This document shows, one piece after another, positions 1 to 8,846 of a DNA stretch of 47,763 nt. Under the pieces are notes generated by a model. That model saw only the letters and a list, made by a program, of their open reading frames with translations. It did not search any database and had not been told where the DNA came from. Made by a program: the position numbers and the translations under genes. Within the stretch, counting starts at the first letter, position 1. Each line of letters opens with the position of its first letter. This DNA is from Poteriospumella lacustris (taxonomy: Eukaryota; Sar; Chrysophyceae; Chromulinales; Dinobryaceae), in the NCBI GenBank assembly GCA_008000375.1, contig SMOI01000246.1:1-47763 (forward strand), written 5' to 3'.

Positions 1-95
1 TTCACGACGCGATAGAGACACAGCTCCAATACCACGGGGAGCGGACGTTCAGCACGACCTGCATCATCGGCTCTGACTTGTCCAAGAGAGGTCAT
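1..95 (-). CDS. DUF285/BspA-like repeat protein, N-terminus only (cut by window edge)
   Basis: These are the first 31 codons of a gene running off the left edge. The start ATG is at 95-93. The reading frame matches, base for base as far as I compared, the beginning of the complete DUF285 gene at 2585-4048 (offset 3953). It therefore encodes the same N-terminal segment, containing the shared motif LELCLYRVV. The 25-residue repeats that define the family would lie to the left of this window. The 5' flank is also shared with the 2585-4048 gene. Function is unknown; see the full-length copy. Confidence 0.7.
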   Translation of the reverse strand, partial: MTSLGQVRADDAGRAERPLPVVLELCLYRVV

Positions 96-824
96 AGCGC
101 CTCTCTGTCAATGGATGTGGCTTCAATGTTCGTCTTCTTCCTTTTCTATGAGGTGCTGGAAGCTGAGTACGTCAACAATTCTATTTTCTCGGTGGGTCAA
201 AGTGAGACCACCGTTAGACAGAAAATTGAACAGTAACCATGCGTATAGTCTTTAAAACTTCGGTCTCTTTTTGTTCTTTTTGTTGATCGACGTATCCAGT
301 ATCGGTAATATCCATATCGTCCCAAAAGATCATACACAGACCACCCCAATAAAGCACAGGCGCCCAGATCGGCCTACAGAAGACACAGCGACAGTCGCGG
401 CGGGTGAGACAGAGGGACGGGCGGCGGCGGAGGAGGATGACATATAGGTACAAGGGGGGGGGGGCGGTAAGTGCTAAGTGGGGAGGTTACATAGTATACG
501 TAGACCTCCACACATTATCGCTAAGCCTTCCCTCCTTGTTAGTCCCACACATATACGTATACCACCCGCATCCGCATTTCTGTTTGTTTGGGCAAATGGT
601 TTGACTTGCGACGATTCGGTTCACGTTGCTGTGTGAGCGTCTCGTCTGTCTCTGATGCCCAACTGGAGTCGTCACTCATTCAATGGCGACGTAAATCAAC
701 GTTGATCGTGTGTGTGTTTGTGGCCAATGTCCGTAGTGGGCCCAGTGAAGCTCAAATAGTGTCACCATTTCCCGTTAGGCTGTTGCTGTGTGAGTCCCAC
801 CTTTTCAAGTCGAAACTACCGCTT
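96..824. repeat. 5' flank of the edge DUF285 gene; left copy of a direct repeat
   Basis: This intergenic stretch together with the preceding 95 bp is repeated at 3954-4777; I found no difference on reading the two side by side, including an 11-G homopolymer at 454-464. Identity breaks in the word ctttggt near 824 (4777 in the other copy). It contains the CCAAT-bearing block at 341-365 described separately. I see no other gene here; the short open frames are the same in both copies and have no recognisable product. Confidence 0.85.
341..365 (-). promoter_or_regulatory. CCAAT-containing block upstream of the edge DUF285 gene
   Basis: The word CCAATAAAGCACAGGCGCC occurs here about 250 bp upstream of the ATG at 95. 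The same block lies about 262 bp upstream of the second gene (near 2138-2162) and 249 bp upstream of the third (near 4294-4318). Constant spacing ahead of three paralogues suggests a promoter element. For the first and third genes the match is trivially explained by the recent duplication; the middle gene is diverged around it, which makes the conservation more telling. Confidence 0.4.
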
Positions 825-1029
825 TGGTGTGGCGATCTTCATCGTCAAGTGGTACCACACTCGGAGAATCCGTCAAGAGGCGACGGAGAATCCCACACTC
901 GTAATCACTATCCGGGTACCAATACCAACTACAGCCGCTGAGAAACCGTCCACCATAAACAACGCCAGACATGTCCGAGCCGTTGTTCACAATCCAACTG
1001 TCCAGCGGCTAACTGAACTACGATGCTCC
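825..1029 (-). pseudogene. Decayed 3' repeats of the DUF285 gene at 1030-1878
   Basis: Downstream of the stop at 1032-1030 the repeat pattern continues in the same frame. It includes the PLDSW repeat core and the family C-terminus SGCSWY, which also ends the intact paralogue at 2585. It is interrupted by the gene's TGA (1032-1030, where the repeat expects CGA) and by TAG at 1020-1018 and at 1011-1009, where TCG and CAG are expected. This stretch is therefore an untranslated remnant of a once longer protein. Confidence 0.6.
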
Positions 1030-1878
1030 TCAAAAAAGAGAGGATATGTTCGTGACGTTGCTCATATTCCAACTGTCAAGCGGCTGGTTGAACGAAGAGG
1101 CTCCGTAGAAAATATGAGAAATGTTTGTGACGTTGCTCACGTTCCAACTGTACAGCGACTGGTTAAAGTTCCTTGCTCCATCAAACATATGAGACATGTT
1201 CGTCACGTTGCTCACATTCCAACTGTCCAGTGGCTGCTTGAAAGACGCTGCTCCATAAAACAAAACAGCCATGTTCGTGACAGTGCTCACGTTCCAACTG
1301 TCCAGTGGCTGGTTGAACGACGACGCTCCCCAAAGCATAGCAACCATGTTCGTAACGTTGCTCACATTCCAACTGCCCAGCGGCTGGTTGAACGACGAGG
1401 CTCCTCGAAGCATATAAGACAAGTCCGTGACGTTGCTCACATTCCATCTGTCCAGCGGCTGGTTGAACGACGAGGCTCCATCAAACATATGGGACATGTT
1501 TGTCACGTTGCCCACATTCCATCTGCTGATGTCAGCGTTTAATGTTCGTCGTTCTTTGAATAGGTTTGAGGTGTCTGTGACGCGGGTAAGGTTCCAGTCT
1601 CCAATCGGTCCGTATTTTGATTCGGCTCTTTGTTGATCAGAGAACCACAGGTTGACAGCCTCTCGCAGCGTATCGTTGTTGAATTGCACAAAGGCATAGT
1701 CGTGGATCAGTTGCCGCACACCACACGGCAAGATGCGGCCTCCACATTGCTCGTTCACGACGCGATAGAGACACAGCTCCAATACCACGGGGAGCGGACG
1801 TTCAGCACGACCTGCATCATCGGCTCTGACCTGTCGTGCGATCAACATCCGGAACAACATGACAAGAAGAGACGTCAT
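1030..1878 (-). CDS. DUF285/BspA-like repeat protein, truncated paralogue
   Basis: A 282-residue protein with an N-terminal cap of about 115 residues (motifs LELCLYRVV, GVRQLIHDYAFVQF, GPIGDWNLTRVTDTS) followed by six to seven 25-residue repeats. The repeat core reads SFNQPLDSWNVSNVTNM, the signature of the DUF285 / BspA-type leucine-rich repeat family. In other organisms such proteins are often surface-exposed adhesins or of unknown role. No classical signal peptide is obvious after the ATG at 1878, although MTSLLVMLFRMLIA is hydrophobic and is absent from the paralogue at 2585-4048. The gene ends at a TGA lying where the repeat expects an arginine codon, and repeats continue beyond it, so the protein is probably shortened by mutation. 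It may be a functional short form or an early pseudogene. Confidence 0.7.
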   Translation of the reverse strand: MTSLLVMLFRMLIARQVRADDAGRAERPLPVVLELCLYRVVNEQCGGRILPCGVRQLIHDYAFVQFNNDTLREAVNLWFSDQQRAESKYGPIGDWNLTRVTDTSNLFKERRTLNADISRWNVGNVTNMSHMFDGASSFNQPLDRWNVSNVTDLSYMLRGASSFNQPLGSWNVSNVTNMVAMLWGASSFNQPLDSWNVSTVTNMAVLFYGAASFKQPLDSWNVSNVTNMSHMFDGARNFNQSLYSWNVSNVTNISHIFYGASSFNQPLDSWNMSNVTNISSLF

Positions 1879-2584
1879 AGCGTCGCTCTGTGAATGGATG
1901 TGGCTTCCGTGTTGTTCTTCTTCTTCGATGAGGTGCTGGAAGCAAGGACATCGACAATTTTAAAGTGAGACCACCGTTAGATAGAGGATTGAACAGTGAT
2001 CATGCGTATAGTTCTAAAAATTCGGTTTCTTTGATGGAAGCATCGTTATTGGTTATGGGATAGAGACGTTTATATGATAGCAATTTTGCGATTCTTTCTA
2101 TAAAAAGTCCATCCATGCATCCCACAAAAACACATTCCACCCCAATAAAGCACAGGCGCCCCAGATTGGCATTTGAACTTGGGGATCGTGTTACCAGCTG
2201 GAACCTGCGAAACGGAAGCGACAGCAACCAGACCGTGCAGCGCCGCGCGAAGGCCAGGCTGTTTACGACGGTGGTGCTGGTGGCGCAGGTGCCGACCAGG
2301 GGCCAGCCTACAGGCTGCGGCGGACTTAAGGTGGCAGCTGAGCATGGTGGACCAATATGCAGCACGCTTCAGTATATTCTTCTTACACAAACTATTCAGC
2401 CCCCCCCCCTCACCATGTATGTGTAAATGACCTAAACCATAATTGGAGACCGCCATTAACTATGGTCCGCAAATATAGCGAACATTGACGGACGTGATGG
2501 ACGTATCAGACGGTAGTGGTGTACGCGATCTCTGAAAGCTATCGAGAGTCATCGCTGGCCAATAAAACCGCAATATCGTAATCG
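1879..2584. other. Spacer between two DUF285 genes
   Basis: This holds the diverged 5' flank of the 1030-1878 gene, including the shared CCAAT block near 2138-2162, a GC-rich island at about 2170-2360 (separate entry) and a 10-C run near 2400. I see no complete gene. The 2450-2580 part shows nothing recognisable. Confidence 0.5.
2170..2360. other. GC-rich, coding-like island of unknown origin
   Basis: Composition switches abruptly to GC-rich. In one minus-strand frame most codons end in G or C for about 45 codons (peptide fragments such as WPLVGTCATSTTVVNSLAFA), and a plus-strand frame is also biased, so orientation is uncertain. Neighbouring genes do not show this bias. It may be a fragment of a gene with different codon use. 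No domain is recognised and there is no clear start or stop. Confidence 0.25.
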
Positions 2585-4048
2585 CTATCCGCTCCGATAC
2601 CAACTACAGCCGCTGAACGACGATGCCCCAGCAGCCATAACAGCCATGTTCGTGACGTTGCCCACCATCCCACTGTCCAGCGGCTGGTTGAACGACGTTG
2701 CTCCATCAAACATATGAAGCATATTCGTCACGTTGCTCACATTCCAACTGTCCAGCGGCTGGTTGAACGACGACGCTCCCCGAAACATACCAGACATGTT
2801 CATGACATTGCTCACATCCCAACTGCCCAGCGGCTGATTGAACGACAACGCTCCAGCAAAGATACCAGACATGTTCGTGACGTTGCTCACATTCCAACTG
2901 TCCAGCGGCTGGTTGAACGACGAGGCTGCAGCAAACATACCATACATAATTGCGACGTTCCTCATATCCCAACCGTCCAGCGGCTGGTTGAACGACGACG
3001 CTCCATAAAACAAATGAAACATGCTTATCACGTTGCCCACATTCCAACTGCCCAGCGGCTGGTTGAACGACGTTGCTCCATCAAACATATGAAGCATATT
3101 CGTCACGTTGCTCACATTCCAACTGTCCAGCGGCTGGTTGAACGACGACGCTCCCCGAAACATACCAGACATGTTCATGACATTGCTCACATCCCAACTG
3201 CCCAGCGGCTGATTGAACGACAACGCTCCAGCAAAGATACCAGACATGTTCGTGACGTTGCTCACATTCCAACTGTCCAGCGGCTGGTTGAACGACGAGG
3301 CTGCAGCAAACATACCATACATAATTGCGACGTTCCTCATATCCCAACCGTCCAGCGGCTGGTTGAACGACGACGCTCCATAAAACAAATGAAACATGCT
3401 TATCACGTTGCCCACATTCCAACTGCCCAGCCGCTGGTTGAACGACGACGCTCCCCGAAACATACCAGCCATATTCGTAACTTTGCCCACATTCCAACTG
3501 CCCAGCGGCTGGTTGAACGACGAGGCTCCTCGAAACATATGAGACATGTTCGTGACGTTGCCCACATTCCATTTGTCCAGCGGCTGGTTAAACGACGACG
3601 ATCCCCGAAACATACCAGACATGTTCATGACATTGTTCACATCCCATCTGTCCAGCGGCTGGTTGAACGACGAGGCTCCATCAAACATATGGGACATGTT
3701 TGTCACGTTGCCCACATTCCATCTGCTGATGTCAGCGTTTAATGTTCGTCGTTCTTTGAATAGGTTTGAGGTGTCTGTGACGCGGGTTAGGTTCCAGTCT
3801 CCAATCGGTCCGTATTTTGATTCGGCTCTTTGTGGATCAGAGAACCACAGGTTTACCGCCCCTCGCAGCGTATCGTTGTTGAATTGCACAAAGGCATAGT
3901 CGTGGATCAGTTGCCGCACACCAAACGGCAAGATGCGGCCTCCACATTGCTCGTTCACGACGCGATAGAGACACAGCTCCAATACCACGGGGAGCGGACG
4001 TTCAGCACGACCTGCATCATCGGCTCTGACTTGTCCAAGAGAGGTCAT
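2585..4048 (-). CDS. DUF285/BspA-like repeat protein, intact long paralogue
   Basis: A 487-residue protein, ATG at 4048. Residues 1-115 form the family cap (LELCLYRVV, GVRQLIHDYAFVQFNNDTL, GPIGDWNLTRVTDTS). About fourteen 25-residue repeats follow, of the form SFNQPLDSWNVSNVTNMSGM, and the protein ends in SGCSWYRSG. Tryptophan, NV, NM and MF positions are strictly periodic, as in DUF285 (PF03382-type) BspA-like leucine-rich repeats; similar proteins in bacteria, Entamoeba and Trichomonas are cell-surface or secreted, but no signal peptide or anchor is evident here. Five repeats (375 bp) are duplicated in tandem inside the gene, so repeat number evolves by unequal exchange. The function is unknown; a surface or recognition role is inferred only from the family. 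Confidence 0.8.
   Translation of the reverse strand: MTSLGQVRADDAGRAERPLPVVLELCLYRVVNEQCGGRILPFGVRQLIHDYAFVQFNNDTLRGAVNLWFSDPQRAESKYGPIGDWNLTRVTDTSNLFKERRTLNADISRWNVGNVTNMSHMFDGASSFNQPLDRWDVNNVMNMSGMFRGSSSFNQPLDKWNVGNVTNMSHMFRGASSFNQPLGSWNVGKVTNMAGMFRGASSFNQRLGSWNVGNVISMFHLFYGASSFNQPLDGWDMRNVAIMYGMFAAASSFNQPLDSWNVSNVTNMSGIFAGALSFNQPLGSWDVSNVMNMSGMFRGASSFNQPLDSWNVSNVTNMLHMFDGATSFNQPLGSWNVGNVISMFHLFYGASSFNQPLDGWDMRNVAIMYGMFAAASSFNQPLDSWNVSNVTNMSGIFAGALSFNQPLGSWDVSNVMNMSGMFRGASSFNQPLDSWNVSNVTNMLHMFDGATSFNQPLDSGMVGNVTNMAVMAAGASSFSGCSWYRSG
2701..3430 (-). repeat. Internal tandem duplication of five DUF285 repeats (2 x ~375 bp)
   Basis: The block beginning near 2701 recurs at 3076, an offset of 375 bp or exactly five 75-bp (25-residue) units. 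The two blocks read the same over about 355 bp, including the idiosyncratic WDMRNVAIMYGMFAAA repeat. Each 75-bp unit keeps the reading frame, so copy number can change without breaking the protein. Confidence 0.85.
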
Positions 4049-4777
4049 AGCGCCTCTCTGTCAATGGATGTGGCTTCAATGTTCGTCTTCTTCCTTTTCT
4101 ATGAGGTGCTGGAAGCTGAGTACGTCAACAATTCTATTTTCTCGGTGGGTCAAAGTGAGACCACCGTTAGACAGAAAATTGAACAGTAACCATGCGTATA
4201 GTCTTTAAAACTTCGGTCTCTTTTTGTTCTTTTTGTTGATCGACGTATCCAGTATCGGTAATATCCATATCGTCCCAAAAGATCATACACAGACCACCCC
4301 AATAAAGCACAGGCGCCCAGATCGGCCTACAGAAGACACAGCGACAGTCGCGGCGGGTGAGACAGAGGGACGGGCGGCGGCGGAGGAGGATGACATATAG
4401 GTACAAGGGGGGGGGGGCGGTAAGTGCTAAGTGGGGAGGTTACATAGTATACGTAGACCTCCACACATTATCGCTAAGCCTTCCCTCCTTGTTAGTCCCA
4501 CACATATACGTATACCACCCGCATCCGCATTTCTGTTTGTTTGGGCAAATGGTTTGACTTGCGACGATTCGGTTCACGTTGCTGTGTGAGCGTCTCGTCT
4601 GTCTCTGATGCCCAACTGGAGTCGTCACTCATTCAATGGCGACGTAAATCAACGTTGATCGTGTGTGTGTTTGTGGCCAATGTCCGTAGTGGGCCCAGTG
4701 AAGCTCAAATAGTGTCACCATTTCCCGTTAGGCTGTTGCTGTGTGAGTCCCACCTTTTCAAGTCGAAACTACCGCTT
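3954..4777. repeat. Right copy of the ~820-bp direct repeat (gene start plus 5' flank)
   Basis: This covers the first 95 bp of the intact DUF285 gene and its 5' flank, and matches window positions 1-824 without a difference that I could find. Identity stops near 4777; beyond it the left copy abuts the tail of another DUF285 gene and the right copy abuts the kinase 3' side. Such similarity in non-coding DNA implies very recent tandem duplication, homogenisation, or an assembly artefact. Confidence 0.85.
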
Positions 4778-4988
4778 TGGTTTGACGATCTTCTGACGTG
4801 ATGTATTGTTCTGTTGATTCGTAACGTATTATGGAGACGGCCTTGTAGCGGACGCTGTATTTACATAAAGGTGCAGTGCCGTGCAGTGCAGTGCACAGGG
4901 GAGGTAAAGGCGGAGCCGAATGAGGGAGACAGCGAGCGCAGCCTGGAGGCGGGGGGGGGGGTCTGGGAGACCGGGTCGAACGTGAGGC
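4049..4988. other. Intergenic region between DUF285 gene and kinase 3' end
   Basis: Up to about 4777 this is the duplicated flank with the CCAAT block at 4294-4318 and an 11-G run at 4407-4417. From 4778 to 4988 it is unique and holds another 11-G run at 4951-4961. The DUF285 gene's promoter and the kinase terminator region should both lie here. I see no further gene. Confidence 0.5.
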
Positions 4989-7900
4989 TCACATGACCAT
5001 GCACAGTGAAGGAACCTCGTCGAGCGGTTTGCCCGTCGTGGACATCGATGCGTCGTTTGGGACTGACGGTGTTGCAGCTTCTCCTGTGGACCGTGAGGCT
5101 CGGTACACCCGCGTGGGGGACAGCAGCATGGTCGCCGCCCCATTAACCGTTGACGACAGCGGCGGGGACGGCTGCGCAGGGGGAGGAGATGGCTGGGTAG
5201 GAGGTGGGGAGGGCTGTGTCGGTGGCGGTGAGACAGAGGACGCCCCCGTCCGAAGCGCTGCCGACAACATCGACGTCGTGGGTACCTTGAGTGTCGCGCT
5301 GGTCGTGGACGACGTATGCTGACTGCCCGAGAGAGGCGGTATCAAGTGCAGACCCGACGGCTTTTTCACGGTCACGAAGAGATCGTGTAACCACGGCAGC
5401 CGTTTCGCCTCTTCGGCACTGAGACGCGCCTCGGGAGATACCTCGAGCGCACGACGTATCCAGTCTTTGGCATGCACACTGATCGCATCCCACTCGGGGG
5501 AATGGAACGCATACTCGACCACGCGGTTCGCACGCAACAGATCGGCTTGGTCTTGACCGTAGAACGGTTCGTAGCCACAGAGCAACGTGTAGGCGACGAC
5601 TCCCAACGAAAATATGTCCACGTTGATTCCGTAGGCCTCATTGACCCCCGCGCAAAGAATTTCTGGGGCGACGTAACCGGGTGTACCACAACGACCGCGT
5701 AGTTTACGATCGGTGCCAAGGAAACCCGCCATCCCAAAATCGGCCAGCTTGACCTCTGGGCACGATGGAAGGGTTGATGCTGATGCTGCCGCTGATGAGG
5801 CAGAAGATGAGGCAGAATATGGCTCGGCCTTCTTGGGGAACGTGATGTTCGACAATTTGATGTCGCGATGGGCCATACCCAACCGCTGACAAAAGGAAAT
5901 CGCATCGACCATTTGGGCGACGATGTGGCGGGTCGCCTCCTCGGACATGACGCCATGCGCGGCGACGGTGTCAAAGAGGTCGTTGGAATCCATCAGTTCC
6001 AACTCCAAGGCAAAGCCGGTCAGTGTTTCCAAGACGCTGTACAGGCGCACAAACGGGAGATTCAACGTTGGTACCCCGCCCGGTGCGTGTTGGTGTTGCA
6101 GCGACCACAGCCAATGGCCCTGCGACTCGAGAAACAACTGCGCCAATACCTCTCGAATCAAGGCATCGCCGCGTTCTTTGCCCGCTTCCACTCGTTCCCA
6201 GAAGATTTCCTTCGACACCAGCTTCAAGGCGCACCAGCGGTCTTCGTATTCCGTCACGCCGCCTGCAGCTGCAGTACTGGCCGCTGGTGGATGGGCCCCG
6301 GCCTCGTCTTCGCCGACCGAGGACAGTCGAGGTTTGCGTGGGGTGACGAAGGTCGACGCCACGGAGGTGACAAAGCCGCCACTTGTCGACGACGACGACG
6401 GAGGGGCCATCGGTGGTCGGGCGATGTAGCTGCTGCGATCGTCGTACAACGACATCGACGACGCCAGGTCGGCGAGGTTGTCCCCACTGCGTTGCCCGAC
6501 GACCGACCCGCCGTGACTGCTGACGTCCAAGTCACCGAAGAGCAGCGTGTCTTGATCACCGTTGTCACCACCACCACTGCCGCCACTGGGAGGCTCCATC
6601 GACGGCGGGAGCGGTAAAGGAGCTCGCGAGGCGACGCCGGCTGCCCCCGGCTGCTGCTGTGACGGCAGTCGGGACGTCAGCGACGACGGTGCATCGGGCA
6701 AGAAGTAATCGTCGTCGATGTTCAGCCCCGTCGCGTCTTGGTCCATCGAGGACGCATGCTGCACCACCTGCATCGCGGGGCCATTGTTATTGCTTCGGGA
6801 TCGTCGTCGCGCGGGAGCATGACCGCTGCTGACGGGCACCTCGTCGTCGTAGTACTGCAACTGATACAGCGACGAATTGGAGTCCTCTCGCCCCATCGGC
6901 AAGTTGCTGGTCGCGACGTAGCTCCCCGGCATCGACGGGTTGACGGTCAAACTACCCACTATGAACCGTGCGCTGGCCGTGGCCGTGGCAGAAGAGACCG
7001 ATCCCGTCGAGAGAGTACGATTGCGGTTGGACACGGCGCCGTTGTTGTAGCTGTTGTTGAGCTGAGCCAGAGAGTAATGCGTCAGGTTGGTGTACGAGAG
7101 ATTGTGGTGGGTCGGGTTCAGGGGCGACGCCATCTTCTCCAAAATGCGACGGTCCACCAGTCGGTACTTCTTCCGTCGGCCCAGACGCACTTCGTTGAAT
7201 CGGCCTCGACCCAAGATACTCGAGGTGGATCCAGCAGCGGTGCCACTGTCTTTGCCATCGTTGTTGCATCCAGTGGGCGAGGGCGTCGTCTCTGGCAAAT
7301 CGAAGACGTCATCGACCCTCAGGTGACTCGCGCGGACGAGGACGTTTTGCAGGATCTCCAGGTCCTGCAGCTCTCGACAGGTGATCCAGAAGCTGTGCTG
7401 CGGCGACGACCGGTCGCTACGGGTATAGCAAGAGATCACGAGGCCATAGGCGAGATCCTCTTTGCGAATGGCGAACGGAGACGACGATGCCCCCGCCGCC
7501 GCTGCGGCCATCATACCACCCACAGGGGAGCGGACTAAGGATCCCCCACCAAGACTGCTGTTCGCCATGGCGTTGGTGCTGGTGCTGATGTTGTTGGTGT
7601 TGCTGCTGCTGTTGCTGCTGCCGTTGTTGTTGTTGTTGTTGTTGTGGAACTGATGCAGGAAGTTCTGCGAATTGCTGTGGCTGCCACTGATGCTGGCACT
7701 GGCGCTGACGTTGAGACTGGTACTCCCACTGCCAGAGTAACACCGTGCCCGACCGTGGGGGTCCGTAAAGGGGCACTTTTTGATGGTAGCGGCAGCCAGT
7801 GCACCATAGCCCAGCAGTTTACTGCCATCAACCGAGGCCTCCACCAGGAAATTGTCGAGTAGGAAGAGGTGTTTCTTCTCCCACGGTCTCCACGAGGGGT

Positions 7901-8846
7901 CTTGGGTCACGAGAAGAACACCCAGCGACCGCCACGACGACGGGAAGGAGACTTTCGGCGTTGGCATCGGTCCCATGGGTGGTGGGGTTCCTCCTGCCTT
8001 GGTCGAATGGGTGTATGGCTCGTTGACGGTGGCGAGCTTCGCATGGTGCGGCGGCGCGTGATGATGGTTATGTGATCGGTCATCCAGCGACGACAACCTC
8101 GTATCACTGAAGCCAAACTTATGCGCGGCATGTGACATGAATCCAGAGGAAGTGGAGTAACTGCTGCTGCTCGGCGGTGGGCCCGAACCACTGACGGCGC
8201 CCGTGCTTCGCCGTTGATTGGGGACATCGATGAGCTTGGGCAACGAGACCAACTCTTGCAGCAGCACCGGCGGAGAACACGCCAAGATATAAGGAAACAT
8301 CCACGAGTTCTTCGGAATGGCTTCAAACATATCACCCAGCTCGGTAGAGGCGCGGGCTTTGGGGAGTTTGATGAGGACCGGCGAGTCCGATAAAATGGAG
8401 GACAGCCCCTCCAGACTCTGCGCGCGAGACATTCGTAGAATGCCCATTCCATCGACGGTCAGTTTGCCTGTTTCATGGGCTAGAACTTGTTGATGTAGAC
8501 CTTCGTGGACCGAGAGGATCTCACCGAGGAACGGAGAGACGTGCTTCTCGGCGATATGATCGAAGTGATGAGGCTTATGTTCAGATGGCTGGGCGATTGC
8601 GATAGCCTTGGTGGTTCCACTTGTCGGCTCTTCGACTGTAGCTGGCGTTGGTGCTGGAAGAGCGCTGTTGGAAGTTGAAGATGGCTGCAAGTGGGGCGAT
8701 GAGAGCCGCAATGTGGGCGAGGGGCTGGTTTTGATACTCTCCGCCACAACGGCGAACAAATCAGTACTTAGCCTATGTGGTCGAGGAGCTGCTATTTCTG
8801 ATTGTGGGACACATGGCACTGATATTGCAGCACCGTTCTGCGACAT
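4989..8846 (-). CDS. PH-domain serine/threonine protein kinase with a split N-lobe
   Basis: A 1285-residue intronless gene. I start at the ATG at 8846 (MSQNGAA); the frame stays open 81 codons further upstream, but without another convincing start. A PH-like region spans about residues 299-502 (SWRSLGVLLVTQDPSW, HLFLLDNFLVEA, FWITCRELQDLE), itself interrupted by an Asn/Ser-rich stretch. The kinase glycine loop LGRGRFNEVRLGRRKK is near residues 545-560. The ATP-binding lysine (ALKLVSK, K875) comes about 315 residues later, after a low-complexity insertion. The catalytic loop is HRDIKLSN (D995), the metal-binding motif ADFGMAG (D1036), and TPGYVAPEI follows. The domain ends near 1157 and a proline-rich tail closes the protein. 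All key residues are present, so it should be active; it is CAMK/AGC-like. Oomycetes encode PH-kinases of this general kind. Substrate is unknown; the PH domain suggests membrane recruitment. Confidence 0.85.
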   Translation of the reverse strand: MSQNGAAISVPCVPQSEIAAPRPHRLSTDLFAVVAESIKTSPSPTLRLSSPHLQPSSTSNSALPAPTPATVEEPTSGTTKAIAIAQPSEHKPHHFDHIAEKHVSPFLGEILSVHEGLHQQVLAHETGKLTVDGMGILRMSRAQSLEGLSSILSDSPVLIKLPKARASTELGDMFEAIPKNSWMFPYILACSPPVLLQELVSLPKLIDVPNQRRSTGAVSGSGPPPSSSSYSTSSGFMSHAAHKFGFSDTRLSSLDDRSHNHHHAPPHHAKLATVNEPYTHSTKAGGTPPPMGPMPTPKVSFPSSWRSLGVLLVTQDPSWRPWEKKHLFLLDNFLVEASVDGSKLLGYGALAAATIKKCPFTDPHGRARCYSGSGSTSLNVSASASISGSHSNSQNFLHQFHNNNNNNNGSSNSSSNTNNISTSTNAMANSSLGGGSLVRSPVGGMMAAAAAGASSSPFAIRKEDLAYGLVISCYTRSDRSSPQHSFWITCRELQDLEILQNVLVRASHLRVDDVFDLPETTPSPTGCNNDGKDSGTAAGSTSSILGRGRFNEVRLGRRKKYRLVDRRILEKMASPLNPTHHNLSYTNLTHYSLAQLNNSYNNGAVSNRNRTLSTGSVSSATATASARFIVGSLTVNPSMPGSYVATSNLPMGREDSNSSLYQLQYYDDEVPVSSGHAPARRRSRSNNNGPAMQVVQHASSMDQDATGLNIDDDYFLPDAPSSLTSRLPSQQQPGAAGVASRAPLPLPPSMEPPSGGSGGGDNGDQDTLLFGDLDVSSHGGSVVGQRSGDNLADLASSMSLYDDRSSYIARPPMAPPSSSSTSGGFVTSVASTFVTPRKPRLSSVGEDEAGAHPPAASTAAAGGVTEYEDRWCALKLVSKEIFWERVEAGKERGDALIREVLAQLFLESQGHWLWSLQHQHAPGGVPTLNLPFVRLYSVLETLTGFALELELMDSNDLFDTVAAHGVMSEEATRHIVAQMVDAISFCQRLGMAHRDIKLSNITFPKKAEPYSASSSASSAAASASTLPSCPEVKLADFGMAGFLGTDRKLRGRCGTPGYVAPEILCAGVNEAYGINVDIFSLGVVAYTLLCGYEPFYGQDQADLLRANRVVEYAFHSPEWDAISVHAKDWIRRALEVSPEARLSAEEAKRLPWLHDLFVTVKKPSGLHLIPPLSGSQHTSSTTSATLKVPTTSMLSAALRTGASSVSPPPTQPSPPPTQPSPPPAQPSPPLSSTVNGAATMLLSPTRVYRASRSTGEAATPSVPNDASMSTTGKPLDEVPSLCMVM

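Noticed and set aside
1181-3742. Long plus-strand and alternative minus-strand open frames across the DUF285 genes
   Set aside because: They are frame shadows of the 75-bp repeat; because the unit is a multiple of three, all frames tend to stay open. Only the frame with the SFNQPL...NVTNM pattern matches a known family.
1030-4048. Regular repeats that could suggest a CRISPR array
   Set aside because: The units are contiguous coding repeats without unique spacers, in a eukaryotic genome.
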